Shown: positions 56,308-64,000 of the stretch, piece by piece
Position numbering within the stretch: position 1 is the first letter of the stretch
Layout: each line of letters starts with the position of its first letter
Origin: Neotamlana laminarinivorans
GTDB lineage: Bacteria; Bacteroidota; Bacteroidia; Flavobacteriales; Flavobacteriaceae
Assembly: GCF_020523925.1 (NCBI RefSeq)
Contig: NZ_JAJAPW010000001.1
Span: 744,001-808,000 of the forward strand
Length of the DNA: 64,000 nucleotides
Reading direction: 5' to 3'
Made by a program: the position numbers and the translations under genes
The notes under the pieces: generated by a model
Databases searched by the model: none
Seen by the model: only the letters and a program-made list of their open reading frames with translations
Told to the model about the DNA's origin: nothing

Positions 56308-57273
56308 TTATAAACTATTGTTTTTTGTGAAGGCAACCACCTCGCTTAGTTTACCGAATGCCATGGCTACCACAGTATCTGCAGCTCCGTAATAAACCGC
56401 TAACTTATCTTCTTTTTCATCATGCAATGCTGCACAAGGAAAAACAACATTAGGTACATCGCCATTTTGCTCGTAATTTACTGCCGGACCTAATAAATAA
56501 GGTTGCGTTCTGTATTTTACTTTATCGGGTTCATTTTCATCTAAAAGTGCTGCTCCCATAGCGTATCTAAATCCGTTGCAGGTATTTATTACTCCATGAT
56601 ATAACATTAACCAACCCTCATTTGTTAAAATAGGAATAGGTCCTGCCCCTATTTTTGTGCATTGCCAAGCGCTATCTTCAAAATTAGCCGCTTTCATTAC
56701 ACAACGGTGTTCTCCCCAATATTTCATATCTGGGCTGTAGCTTATGTAAATATCTCCAAAAGGTGTATGTCCGTTATCGCTTGGTCGACTTAACATAGCG
56801 TATTTCCCATTTATTTTCTTTGGAAACAATACACCATTTCTGTTAAATGGTAAAAATGCATTTTCACATTGGAAAAACTCTTTGAAATCGAAAGTGTAAC
56901 CAATACCAATCGTTGGCCCATGATAACCGTTACACCAAGTTATCCAATATCTATCTTCGATAAACACAACTCGTGGGTCGTATTTATAGGCAGACTCAAT
57001 CATTTCTGTATTTCCTTCTTGAAATACGATAGGTTCGTGCTCTATATCCCAATTGATACCATCTTTACTAAAGCCTGCAAAAATATTCATTTGCACCGCT
57101 TTATTATCACATCTAAAAACACCTGCAAAACCATCTTTAAAAGGCACTACGGCACTATTAAAAACACTGTTTGATGTTGGTATAGCATACCTATCTATTA
57201 TAGGGTTTTCGCTATAACGCCACATAACATCGTTACAATTTTCTGGCTTATCCTGCCAAGGCATTTTACTCAT
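56308..57273 (-). CDS. GH130 beta-mannoside phosphorylase (Man-beta-1,4-GlcNAc type?)
   Basis: This 321-residue protein lacks a signal peptide and is therefore cytoplasmic. The five-bladed beta-propeller of GH130 is evident from [20 protein letters not shown] (candidate proton donor Asp99), GRN-like [45 protein letters not shown] and VVFPCAA. The sequence resembles GH130_2 enzymes, which phosphorolyse beta-1,4-mannosides including Man-beta-1,4-GlcNAc to mannose 1-phosphate plus GlcNAc. That would handle the last mannose of an N-glycan core without a periplasmic beta-mannosidase, and none is seen here. The neighbouring symporter could import the disaccharide. Subfamily assignment is from memory. 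Confidence 0.88.
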   Translation of the reverse strand: MSKMPWQDKPENCNDVMWRYSENPIIDRYAIPTSNSVFNSAVVPFKDGFAGVFRCDNKAVQMNIFAGFSKDGINWDIEHEPIVFQEGNTEMIESAYKYDPRVVFIEDRYWITWCNGYHGPTIGIGYTFDFKEFFQCENAFLPFNRNGVLFPKKINGKYAMLSRPSDNGHTPFGDIYISYSPDMKYWGEHRCVMKAANFEDSAWQCTKIGAGPIPILTNEGWLMLYHGVINTCNGFRYAMGAALLDENEPDKVKYRTQPYLLGPAVNYEQNGDVPNVVFPCAALHDEKEDKLAVYYGAADTVVAMAFGKLSEVVAFTKNNSL

Positions 57274-57286
57274 AATCTGTATATTA

Positions 57287-59164
57287 TTAATCTTTATATT
57301 GTTTTACTTTATCTAACCAAGTGAATTTTAAAATAACTGTTGTTATTATAAATACTATAAAGGCCATCCACATTTTTGGATAATCTCTTATCATGAAATA
57401 AATGGGCAACAAAATCATACTCGATTGCCACACGATTCCTACTACACAATTTAACATATCGCTTAAAAAACTTGTGTTTTTCTCGAATGTTTCGTCTTCA
57501 CTTTTTAATGCTTTAAAAACAGGCCCCCAGAAACCCCAAGGTTTTACGTTTTTATAAAACGATTTTAAGGTTTGCATATTTGTTGCCGGTGTAAATAAGG
57601 TTCCTAAAAACGAACCTAACAAAGACACTACAAAAATAATAGGAAACATGTAAATTGCAGGTATTTGTGCTAATTCAAACAACCATGTTCCTTCTGTGAA
57701 ATTAGCTTTATTTTGGTCTAACAAAAATTGCAGGGTTGCAATAAATAAGCCTGAGGTCATTCCCCAGAAATATCCCCAACCATTAAAACGCCACCAAATC
57801 CATTTTAAAAAGTTTGCGGCTACATAACCACCATATAATGCACTAGTAATCCATAGTGTAATAGAGTTAATAGAATCTGCAAAAAAGCCCATTATAACAC
57901 CCAAAGTTACTACTGCAAAAGATGCAATATGACTTGCTTTTATATAATGCTTACTAGATGCGGTTGCATTGTAGTATTTTTTATAAATATCGTTTACAAT
58001 ATATGCAGGACTTGAATTAACAAAAGCTGAAAATGTAGACATAAAAGCAGCTAATAAGCCTGCTAAAAGTAGTCCTTTAATACCTACAGGAATATGGTTA
58101 TTGATAACTTTAGGTAAAATAACTTCAAGCTCGCTTAAGTTTGCACCACCATTTGCTATCATATCTGGCGCACAATAAACTAAAGCTAAAACCACTACTC
58201 CACCAATTAATAAATAACGTGGAATAAATAGAATAATATTAGTAAAGCCACTCATGTAAGCGGCTTCTTTTACCGTTCTTGTAGATAAAATACGCTGCAT
58301 ATCGTATCCTGGTGTTGGTCCTGCAATACTTGCAAAAAAACCTTTAAAAAGTGCCATTCCAATAAAAGCACCAAACATTTTATAACCTTGCGTATCAACT
58401 AGTGTATTAAATGCCTCATATTTACCAGACCAAGACCCTTCTAGTTCTGTACCAAACATTAAATTACTCCACTCGGGTGAAATTACATTATATATTTGAA
58501 CATCGGTTACCGTAACAAAAGCATAAATAGCTATTAAAATACCAGCTAACACCATGATTCCGTACTGCAACACTTCGGTTGCTACAACAGAAAACATACC
58601 TCCTTTAATGGTATATATTGTTGTTAATAGAATAATTATTAAGGCGTAAGATTGATCCGAAGTTAGTAATACACTTTCATTTAAAACTAAGCTTACATCC
58701 CAAGGTAAAATAACGGTCATGAATTTACCAACACCTTCAAAGAAATATGCTATAAAACCAATAGAAGCAACAACTGCAAATACAGCAACAATTAAATGTG
58801 AAGCTCTCCCTGCTTTATCGTCTCCAAAACGTGTTAAAATCCATTCGGAACCTGTCATTATATTCGATCGACGAATCCATGCCGCGAGGAAAATCATAAC
58901 AAATATTTGATTCCAAATAGGCCACATCCACATAAACATGAAGCTTTTGGCGCCATACAAAAACAGAATACCAACCATCCAAGCTGTTCCAGATACATCA
59001 AACATACCAGAACCATTACTTAAACCTAAGTAATACCATTTTATACTTTTACCACCAAGAAAATAATGATCTAAACCTTGAGACGCTTTTTTAGATACCC
59101 AAATACCAACTCCTAAAGTAAGTAGAATGTATAACGCAATAATAATAACATCAACTATATCCAT
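57287..59164 (-). CDS. Sodium/solute symporter (SSS family)
   Basis: This 625-residue integral inner-membrane protein has about 13-14 hydrophobic helices. The SSS signature regions include [20 protein letters not shown], the [13 protein letters not shown] loop near helix 2, and [20 protein letters not shown]. It should use the sodium gradient to bring a sugar from periplasm to cytoplasm. It shares one base with the stop of the GH92 gene upstream (TAATG) and is 13 bp from the GH130 gene, so the cargo is plausibly the GH130 substrate (Man-GlcNAc) or a monosaccharide such as mannose, fucose or GlcNAc. The cargo is inference. Confidence 0.92.
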   Translation of the reverse strand: MDIVDVIIIALYILLTLGVGIWVSKKASQGLDHYFLGGKSIKWYYLGLSNGSGMFDVSGTAWMVGILFLYGAKSFMFMWMWPIWNQIFVMIFLAAWIRRSNIMTGSEWILTRFGDDKAGRASHLIVAVFAVVASIGFIAYFFEGVGKFMTVILPWDVSLVLNESVLLTSDQSYALIIILLTTIYTIKGGMFSVVATEVLQYGIMVLAGILIAIYAFVTVTDVQIYNVISPEWSNLMFGTELEGSWSGKYEAFNTLVDTQGYKMFGAFIGMALFKGFFASIAGPTPGYDMQRILSTRTVKEAAYMSGFTNIILFIPRYLLIGGVVVLALVYCAPDMIANGGANLSELEVILPKVINNHIPVGIKGLLLAGLLAAFMSTFSAFVNSSPAYIVNDIYKKYYNATASSKHYIKASHIASFAVVTLGVIMGFFADSINSITLWITSALYGGYVAANFLKWIWWRFNGWGYFWGMTSGLFIATLQFLLDQNKANFTEGTWLFELAQIPAIYMFPIIFVVSLLGSFLGTLFTPATNMQTLKSFYKNVKPWGFWGPVFKALKSEDETFEKNTSFLSDMLNCVVGIVWQSSMILLPIYFMIRDYPKMWMAFIVFIITTVILKFTWLDKVKQYKD

Positions 59165-61413
59165 TATTCTTGAGTGTTTTTAGTTAAACCCCAAGATTTA
59201 TTAGGTTGATTTCCCATAACGAATTTTAACTCGCCACCATTTAATATAGTTTCATGAGAAATTGATGTTGTATTGAAATCTTTACCGTTTAATGTTGATG
59301 ATTGTATGTAGATATTATCGGCAGAAACATTTTCTGCTACAATAGTAAACACTTTACCGTTTGGAAGCTGCATGGTTGTTTTATCGAAAATTGGGCTACC
59401 AATTTCGTAAACCGTTGAAGCCGGATTTAAAGGATATAATCCTATAGAACTCATTACATACCAAGCGCTCATTTGCCCGCAATCTTCATTTCCACTTAAT
59501 CCGTTTGGTGTTGTGTTATATTGTGTATCTAAAATTTTACGAACCCAATATTGTGTGCGCCAAGGTTTCTCAGCATGATTAAACATGTATGCAATATGAT
59601 GACTAGGTTCGTTACCGTGTGCATATTGACCGATTAAACCAGAAATATCTGCAGACACGTTACTACCCGTAATTTCTGAGCTTTCTGTAAATAACTGTTC
59701 TAATTTAGCGGTGAACTTTTCATTACCACCGTGCATTCCTGCTAAATCTTCAACAGCATGTGGTACAAACCAACTGTGTTGCCATGCGTTACCTTCGGTA
59801 TAATCTGTATATTCTCTGTGGTTAGAATATTTAGGGTCGAATGGTTCATTCCAAGATTCACCATCTTCAAATTTACCGCGCATAAACCCTGTTTTTGTAT
59901 CAAATAAATACTTATAAGCTTCAGATCGTTTTAAAAACAACTCATAATCTTCAGTTTTACCTAAAGCTTTTGCCATTTGCGCTACACACCAATCGTTATA
60001 AGCATACTCTAAAGTAATGGTTACAGATTCATCTAATAAATTATAAGGAATGTAGCCGTAATTTTTATAAAACTCCAATCCGCGCTCGTCTTGCATCATG
60101 GTAGTTTTCATTGCATTGTAAGCTTCTTCTGCATTAAAACCTTTAATTCCTTTTAAATAAGCTTCAACTATTACAGGTATTGAGTGATAGCCCGTCATTG
60201 TATTTGTTTCGTTTCCGTAAAGCGTCCAAACTGGCAAAATATTTTTATCCTTGTAATACTCCAACATGGTATTAACCATATCTGACACCTTATTTGGCTC
60301 CAAAAATGTAAGCAAGGGATGCTCTGCCCTAAACGTATCCCACAGTGAGAGTGTGGAATACGCTGTGTAGTTAGAGGCAGATACCACGCTATCTGTTTGT
60401 TTTCTAAACTGTCCGTTTTTATCACTAAACGTAACTGGTGCCAATTGTGTATGATACATGGCTGTATAGAAAATAGTTTTTAGCGAATCTATTGATGTTT
60501 CTACTTTTATTTTTCCAAGAGAAGATTCCCAGATTTTATTTGCGTTTTCTTTAACTTCATCAAAACCAAAATTAACCTCACCTAAATTTTCTTTTGCATT
60601 TGCTACACTTACTGAAGATAGCGCTACTTGTACGAAAAGTTTATTTCCTCGAGACTCATCAAAAAAGAATTGAGCTGCAGTTTTAGTAGCTTTATCTAAA
60701 CTTTCTACCTTTTTATTATCTGCAACCAGAATATGATTCATAATAGGTTTAGAAAATTTGGCCACAAAAAACACTTTTTGGTTTTTTGCCCAACCTGTGC
60801 TATATCTATAACCACTTACTGTAAAGCTATCTTCTACTTGTATTTTACTTTCTGTAGCTTTATCCCAATTTATGGCAAACCCTAAATCTAAAACTAAAGA
60901 TTGTATATCGTTTATTTTATATGTGTACTTATGTACTGCAGAACGAAGACTGGTTGTAAACTCTGCATTTATTTTATGATCTTTTAAAAACACTTGGTAA
61001 TATCCTGGTTGTGATGTTTCATTGTCATGACTATAACTTGACTTATAGCTTACAGAATCACGTCCTTTAGGCATAATAGTTAAATCTACTTCTTTGTTAA
61101 CTGGCATAAATAGTACATCAGCTAAATCTCCAATTCCTGTTCCGCTTAAAGCTAAATGACTAAAACCTACAACCAAAGAATCTGAATAATGATATCCTGA
61201 ACACCAATCCCAACTACTAACACCATTTACTGGGGTAACTTGTAACATCCCAAAAGGCACCGTTGCACCTGGATATGTATGGCCATGACCACCTGTTCCT
61301 ATAAAAGGATTAACATTTTTTGTTAAATTTGAAGCTTCATCTTTAGAATTACTAATACTTTTGTTGCAACCAACAATTACTATTAATATTAGTAGGTGTA
61401 AAATGTGTTTCAT
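59164..61413 (-). CDS. GH92 alpha-mannosidase family lipoprotein, first gene of the long array
   Basis: This 749-residue lipoprotein (IVGC, Cys16) has the GH92 motifs VNPFIGTGGHGHTYPGATVP, FSHLALSGTGIGD, SLWDTFRAEHPL, YTEGNAWQHSWFVPHA, HGNEPSHH and GNEDCGQMSAW (641-651, presumed base Asp644). Its motif set and spacing closely match the GH92 at 2352-4577, so the first GH92 and the last GH92 of the array look like paralogues with similar, perhaps alpha-1,2, specificity. It is the first gene after the divergent promoter region at 61414-61537 and overlaps the symporter gene by one base. Confidence 0.93.
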   Translation of the reverse strand: MKHILHLLILIVIVGCNKSISNSKDEASNLTKNVNPFIGTGGHGHTYPGATVPFGMLQVTPVNGVSSWDWCSGYHYSDSLVVGFSHLALSGTGIGDLADVLFMPVNKEVDLTIMPKGRDSVSYKSSYSHDNETSQPGYYQVFLKDHKINAEFTTSLRSAVHKYTYKINDIQSLVLDLGFAINWDKATESKIQVEDSFTVSGYRYSTGWAKNQKVFFVAKFSKPIMNHILVADNKKVESLDKATKTAAQFFFDESRGNKLFVQVALSSVSVANAKENLGEVNFGFDEVKENANKIWESSLGKIKVETSIDSLKTIFYTAMYHTQLAPVTFSDKNGQFRKQTDSVVSASNYTAYSTLSLWDTFRAEHPLLTFLEPNKVSDMVNTMLEYYKDKNILPVWTLYGNETNTMTGYHSIPVIVEAYLKGIKGFNAEEAYNAMKTTMMQDERGLEFYKNYGYIPYNLLDESVTITLEYAYNDWCVAQMAKALGKTEDYELFLKRSEAYKYLFDTKTGFMRGKFEDGESWNEPFDPKYSNHREYTDYTEGNAWQHSWFVPHAVEDLAGMHGGNEKFTAKLEQLFTESSEITGSNVSADISGLIGQYAHGNEPSHHIAYMFNHAEKPWRTQYWVRKILDTQYNTTPNGLSGNEDCGQMSAWYVMSSIGLYPLNPASTVYEIGSPIFDKTTMQLPNGKVFTIVAENVSADNIYIQSSTLNGKDFNTTSISHETILNGGELKFVMGNQPNKSWGLTKNTQE

Positions 61414-61537
61414 TTATCAGTTTTATTATTGAAGTTATAAATTTTCATAATTTTAACGTTTATTAAAAGTAATTTAGACGGATAACATCTAAACTTAGCT
61501 AAACATCAAAAAACCTTAACAAAATATTTATATTAAA
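61414..61537. promoter_or_regulatory. Divergent intergenic promoter region between the array and the two-component system
   Basis: This 124-bp AT-rich spacer must contain the promoter for the 35-gene minus-strand array and probably one for the kinase/regulator pair. On the minus strand, TACTTTTA (61464-61471 by plus coordinates) matches 7 of 8 positions of the Bacteroidota -7 consensus TAnnTTTG when the last base is free. It lies 17 bp downstream of a GTTTAG element, which would place that element at the -33 region. No good match was found for the plus-strand promoter. Confidence 0.45.
61489..61518. repeat. Three AAAC motifs at exact 10-bp spacing; candidate LytTR operator
   Basis: AAAC begins at 61491, 61501 and 61511, giving decamers CTAAACTTAG, CTAAACATCA and AAAAACCTTA in tandem. 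Read on the minus strand, these are GTTT boxes one helical turn apart just upstream of the candidate promoter of the array. LytTR-domain regulators typically bind direct repeats separated by about one turn, and a LytTR regulator is encoded 1.1 kb away. Binding is inferred, not shown. Confidence 0.45.
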
Positions 61538-62596
61538 ATGAAGTTTAATTCAAACCAAAGTTATAAGCTATCTGCCGTACATCACGTCATATTTTGGTCT
61601 ATATATTTCTTGTTTAACGTATTTAAATGGGGAAGCTATTTTGATGATTATATGTATTCTTTTAAAACTAATTTGTTTGGTTTCCCAATACATATGATGT
61701 TATGCTATTTTAACATCTATTTTTTAATGCCCTATTTTGTGTTTAAAAAAAGATATATAACCTACATTATACTAATACTTTCTGCTATATTTTTAATGGT
61801 TTTAGTGAAATTTAACTTAACCTATTATTTAGTAAGCACAAACGTATGGCCCGAAGGCCCAGAGCCTACAACAAATTTAACCCTTAATTATACTATAGAC
61901 ATGATGATTGGCGAACTTTATGTTATTACTTTCGCCACTGCAATAAAAGTAACCTTAGATTTTTTAAATGAACATCGAAGAGTTGCCGACTTAGAAAAAG
62001 CTCAATTAGAAACCGAATTATTATTTTTAAAAACGCAAATATCACCTCACTTTTTCTTCAATACTTTAAATAATATTTACTCTTTAGCTGTTGAAAAGTC
62101 AAAAAAAACACCAAAAATCATTCTGAAGTTATCAGAACTCATGAGATATCTTTTATATGACACAAAAAGTAAACGCCAATCTTTAGAAAATGAAATATTA
62201 TGCATTCAAAATTACATTGACTTAGAACGCATTCGGCATAACCATGAATTGGAAGTAAATATGTATATTTCTGGAGATATAGAAAACAAAAAAATTGCAC
62301 CTATTTTATTACTAACATTTATAGAAAACGCATTTAAACATGGTGCACATAAAAATATTGGAAACGTTAAAATTGACATTAATTTAACAATTAAAAAAGA
62401 ATTTCTTTACTTTACAATCTCAAACCCTATGCCTTTAAAAACGAAACACGACGAACGTTTTAATCGCTCGAGCGGTATTGGTCTAGAGAATGTAAAAAAA
62501 AGACTTGCATTAGGTTATAACAAAAATGATTACAAACTTGTTATTAAAAACAACGATAATAAATTTGTAGTAAAACTAAAGATTAAAGTTTCATAA
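61538..62596 (+). CDS. LytS-type sensor histidine kinase
   Basis: This 352-residue inner-membrane kinase has about four N-terminal membrane segments (within residues 10-145) with short loops and no large periplasmic sensor domain. A coiled linker (ADLEKAQLETELLFLKTQ) leads to the His_kinase box QISPHFFFNTLNNIYSL with phospho-acceptor His171. The ATPase region has LLTFIENAFKHG and SGIGLENVKKRL. It should phosphorylate the LytTR regulator encoded 28 bp downstream. Such small kinases probably sense through the membrane region or a partner protein. Its divergent position next to the catabolic array suggests that it controls that array. Confidence 0.93.
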   Translation: MKFNSNQSYKLSAVHHVIFWSIYFLFNVFKWGSYFDDYMYSFKTNLFGFPIHMMLCYFNIYFLMPYFVFKKRYITYIILILSAIFLMVLVKFNLTYYLVSTNVWPEGPEPTTNLTLNYTIDMMIGELYVITFATAIKVTLDFLNEHRRVADLEKAQLETELLFLKTQISPHFFFNTLNNIYSLAVEKSKKTPKIILKLSELMRYLLYDTKSKRQSLENEILCIQNYIDLERIRHNHELEVNMYISGDIENKKIAPILLLTFIENAFKHGAHKNIGNVKIDINLTIKKEFLYFTISNPMPLKTKHDERFNRSSGIGLENVKKRLALGYNKNDYKLVIKNNDNKFVVKLKIKVS

Positions 62597-62624
62597 CATT
62601 AACAACTAAACTTGCTCCTAAGAA

Positions 62625-63335
62625 ATGAAAATTAAATGTTTAATTATAGACGACGAACCCTTAGCTATTAATGTTATAAAAAATTACCTTGAACAAATTG
62701 AAGACTATGAAGTTACAAACACTTTTACAAACGCCATAGATAGTTTAAATTACTTAAAAAGTGAAACTGTAGATGTTATTTTTGTTGATATTAATATGCC
62801 TGTATTAGATGGCTTAAACTTTATTAAAAGCTTAGAAAAACCACCCTTAATAATAATTACAACCGCCTATGAAGAGTTTGCTCTAGAAACTTACGAACTT
62901 GATGTTTTAGACTACTTAGTAAAACCCGTTGAGTTCCCCAGATTTATGAAATCTCTTAACAAGGTAAATCGCAGGCTTGAAAACAATAAATCTATAAATG
63001 ATTATAGTAATGATCGTCCTTACCTATTTATTAAAATAGATAAAAAGAAAATGAAAAAAATATATCTTGACGAGATTTTAACCATTGAATCTTTAAAAGA
63101 TTATTTAAAAATAAACACCACAACAGGAAAGTACATAATTCATAGTACACTTTCAGACTTCACAAACCTATTACCCGCCAAAGATTTTATTAGAATACAT
63201 CGCTCTTACACCATTGCCATTAACAAAATAGATGCTGTTGAAGGTAATAGTGTTGAAATTGAGGGTTTACGCTATACTATTGGCAGGTCTTATCTTGAAG
63301 ATGTAAAACAAAAAATACTTAGCTCTTCCTTATAA
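62625..63335 (+). CDS. LytTR-family response regulator
   Basis: This 236-residue protein has a receiver domain (acidic pair Asp9-Asp10 in LIIDDEPLA, phospho-acceptor Asp55 in IFVDINMPVLDG, Lys100 in YLVKP) and a C-terminal LytTR DNA-binding domain from about 130 (FIKIDKKKMKKIYLDEI, then FIRIHRSYTIAINKI and YTIGRSYL). It pairs with the LytS-type kinase just upstream. LytTR proteins bind direct repeats near promoters and usually activate. The predicted targets are the divergent 35-gene array and the susC-like gene downstream, where similar phased repeats are visible. Most PULs instead use hybrid two-component, SusR or sigma/anti-sigma regulators. Confidence 0.94.
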   Translation: MKIKCLIIDDEPLAINVIKNYLEQIEDYEVTNTFTNAIDSLNYLKSETVDVIFVDINMPVLDGLNFIKSLEKPPLIIITTAYEEFALETYELDVLDYLVKPVEFPRFMKSLNKVNRRLENNKSINDYSNDRPYLFIKIDKKKMKKIYLDEILTIESLKDYLKINTTTGKYIIHSTLSDFTNLLPAKDFIRIHRSYTIAINKIDAVEGNSVEIEGLRYTIGRSYLEDVKQKILSSSL

Positions 63336-63338
63336 ATT

Positions 63339-63357
63339 AAGGTTTTACAAGGTTTAC
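63339..63357 (+). repeat. Tandem AAGGTTT direct repeat, candidate LytTR site
   Basis: AAGGTTTTAC at 63339-63348 is followed immediately by AAGGTTTAC at 63349-63357, so the GTTT cores are 10 bp apart. A third AAGGTTTAC lies at 63439-63447, 90 bp further on. The spacing matches the GTTT boxes upstream of the divergent array. It overlaps the possible terminator, so the two readings compete. Confidence 0.4.
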
Positions 63358-63375
63358 AACAACCTCACATTTTTT
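63350..63375 (+). terminator. Weak terminator-like hairpin after the response regulator gene
   Basis: AGGTT (63350-63354) and AACCT (63361-63365) can pair around a 6-base loop, followed after 4 bases by six T residues (63370-63375). The stem is only five base pairs and partly A-T, so intrinsic termination is uncertain. Confidence 0.25.
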
Positions 63376-63424
63376 AATATAAGCTTAACATAAATTCACA
63401 AAGCTTAGCCAAATACATGGCAAA

Positions 63425-63445
63425 AAACCTAATTTATTAAGGTTT
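63425..63445. repeat. AAACCT/AGGTTT inverted repeat upstream of susC-like gene
   Basis: AAACCT at 63425-63430 and AGGTTT at 63440-63445 form a 6-bp inverted repeat with a 9-bp spacer. The right arm belongs to the third AAGGTTTAC element. It could be part of an operator, but a 6-bp match in AT-rich DNA is weak on its own. Confidence 0.3.
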
Positions 63446-63766
63446 ACTTAACATAAAAATTAATTATTTGTCGATGCGCATAAGTTATTGGTCGAAATTT
63501 TTAACCTAACCCATTAAGAAATATTTAAGTTTAAACGATTGTTTTTATTAATTTAAACTTTGTTTTTAACAATTAAATTAAAAATTCATCAACTAAACTA
63601 TTTATTTATTAATTATCTAATTAGATAATAAATTAACTCCTTTAACTATTAAATATATGACTAATGACTTAAAAATTTCTCTCAACTCTAAAAATTTAAA
63701 TCATGTCGATTTAAAACTCAAAACAAACTAATTAACAAATTGTCTAACAATAATCAAAACAAGCTT

Positions 63767-64000
63767 ATGAAAGTCAAATTAACCAGTAGGTTTTTCTCGC
63801 AAAGGAAAAAACTACTATTAACTATTAATTCATTGGTTATCCTAGGTTTTTCCAGTACTAATGCTGTTTCTGCAAGTACTGTTAATACTTATATAACCAT
63901 ACAACAATCGCAAATAAGCGGTGTAGTATATGATAGCAATGGATTACCTCTTGCTGGTGCAACAGTTATTGAAAAAGGAACTACTAATGGCGCCCAAACA
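63767..64000 (+). CDS. SusC/RagA-like TonB-dependent outer-membrane transporter, N-terminal fragment
   Basis: The frame opens at ATG 63767 and remains open for 78 codons to the window end. The N-terminus is a charged stretch followed by a signal-like hydrophobic segment (LLLTINSLVILGFSSTNAVS). Then comes the start of a carboxypeptidase-regulatory-like beta domain, ISGVVYDSNGLPLAGATVIE followed by KGTTNGAQT, which is characteristic of SusC-family transporters. These import oligosaccharides across the outer membrane together with a SusD lipoprotein, expected just beyond the window. The rest of the gene is not visible, so the plug and barrel cannot be checked. Confidence 0.85.
   Translation, partial: MKVKLTSRFFSQRKKLLLTINSLVILGFSSTNAVSASTVNTYITIQQSQISGVVYDSNGLPLAGATVIEKGTTNGAQT

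Larger units (their letters stand above)
63336..63766 (+). promoter_or_regulatory. 431-bp intergenic region upstream of susC-like gene
   Basis: No gene was found here. The DNA is very AT-rich. Visible elements are phased GTTT direct repeats at 63342, 63352 and 63442, an AAACCT/AGGTTT inverted repeat at 63425-63445, and a weak terminator-like hairpin just after the regulator gene. No convincing TAnnTTTG promoter box was found; AAACTTTG near 63555-63563 is a near miss. The long leader suggests that the susC-like gene has its own promoter and perhaps a structured 5' UTR. Confidence 0.5.

Noticed and set aside
2352-61413. Reading the locus as a fucoidan or mucin PUL because of many sulfatases and three fucosidase families.
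   Set aside because: It does not explain glycosylasparaginase, GH130 and four GH92 proteins, and no GH107, GH168 or mucin-specific endo-enzymes are visible; kept only as the competing hypothesis.
63541-63570. AAACTTTG as a -7 promoter box for the susC-like gene.
   Set aside because: The two bases required before the spacer are not TA, and no TTG lies at the expected -33 distance.
1-64000. CRISPR arrays, tRNA or rRNA genes, insertion sequences.
   Set aside because: No regularly spaced repeats, cloverleaf-like sequences or transposase motifs were seen; the cassette at 13035-15843 has direct but not terminal inverted repeats and no transposase.

Overview
The window looks like a marine member of the Flavobacteriaceae (Bacteroidota). 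The DNA is AT-rich, most secreted proteins carry lipoprotein or Sec signals, the right edge holds the start of a SusC/RagA-type TonB-dependent transporter, and glycoside hydrolases and S1-type sulfatases are packed together as in a polysaccharide utilisation locus (PUL). No tRNA, rRNA, transposase, integrase or CRISPR array was seen.

Layout. From 61413 down to the left edge lie 35 genes, all on the minus strand, with spacers mostly of 2-48 bp and several 1-bp overlaps; this could be one operon of about 61 kb. In transcription order it begins GH92, sodium/solute symporter, GH130 phosphorylase, CBM9-like lipoprotein, GHL10-like lipoprotein, glycosylasparaginase, GH92. It continues with sulfatases mixed with a DUF5703 protein, GH29, two GH30, two GH3 and GH95. 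The last part holds an SGNH esterase, three GH20, two more GH92, GH172, two alpha/beta-hydrolase esterases and GH141. Totals: 11 sulfatases, 4 GH92, 3 GH20, 2 GH3, 2 GH30, 3 fucosidase-type families (GH29, GH95, GH141). On the plus strand, from 61538, are a LytS-type histidine kinase, a LytTR response regulator, a 431-bp spacer and the truncated susC-like gene.

How it may work (inference). Four GH92 (alpha-mannosidase family), three GH20 (beta-N-acetylhexosaminidase family), a GH130 resembling Man-beta-1,4-GlcNAc phosphorylases and a glycosylasparaginase, which cuts the GlcNAc-Asn bond, together fit stepwise dismantling of asparagine-linked glycans. The fucosidase families, GH3 enzymes (one xylosidase-like), eleven sulfatases and three esterases suggest that the glycan is heavily decorated: sulfated, fucosylated, perhaps xylosylated and acylated, as expected for glycoproteins of marine algae or invertebrates. 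Many enzymes are predicted lipoproteins, others soluble periplasmic proteins. GH130 has no signal and sits next to the symporter, so the last disaccharide is probably imported and phosphorolysed in the cytoplasm.

Notable sequence signals. A 21-bp perfect direct repeat (13035-13055 and 15823-15843) brackets an esterase plus sulfatase pair that looks like a cassette inserted into the operon. Three AAAC motifs at exact 10-bp spacing in the divergent promoter region, with related phased GTTT motifs upstream of susC, are candidate LytTR binding sites. GH95 has a perfect Shine-Dalgarno sequence, which is rare in this phylum.
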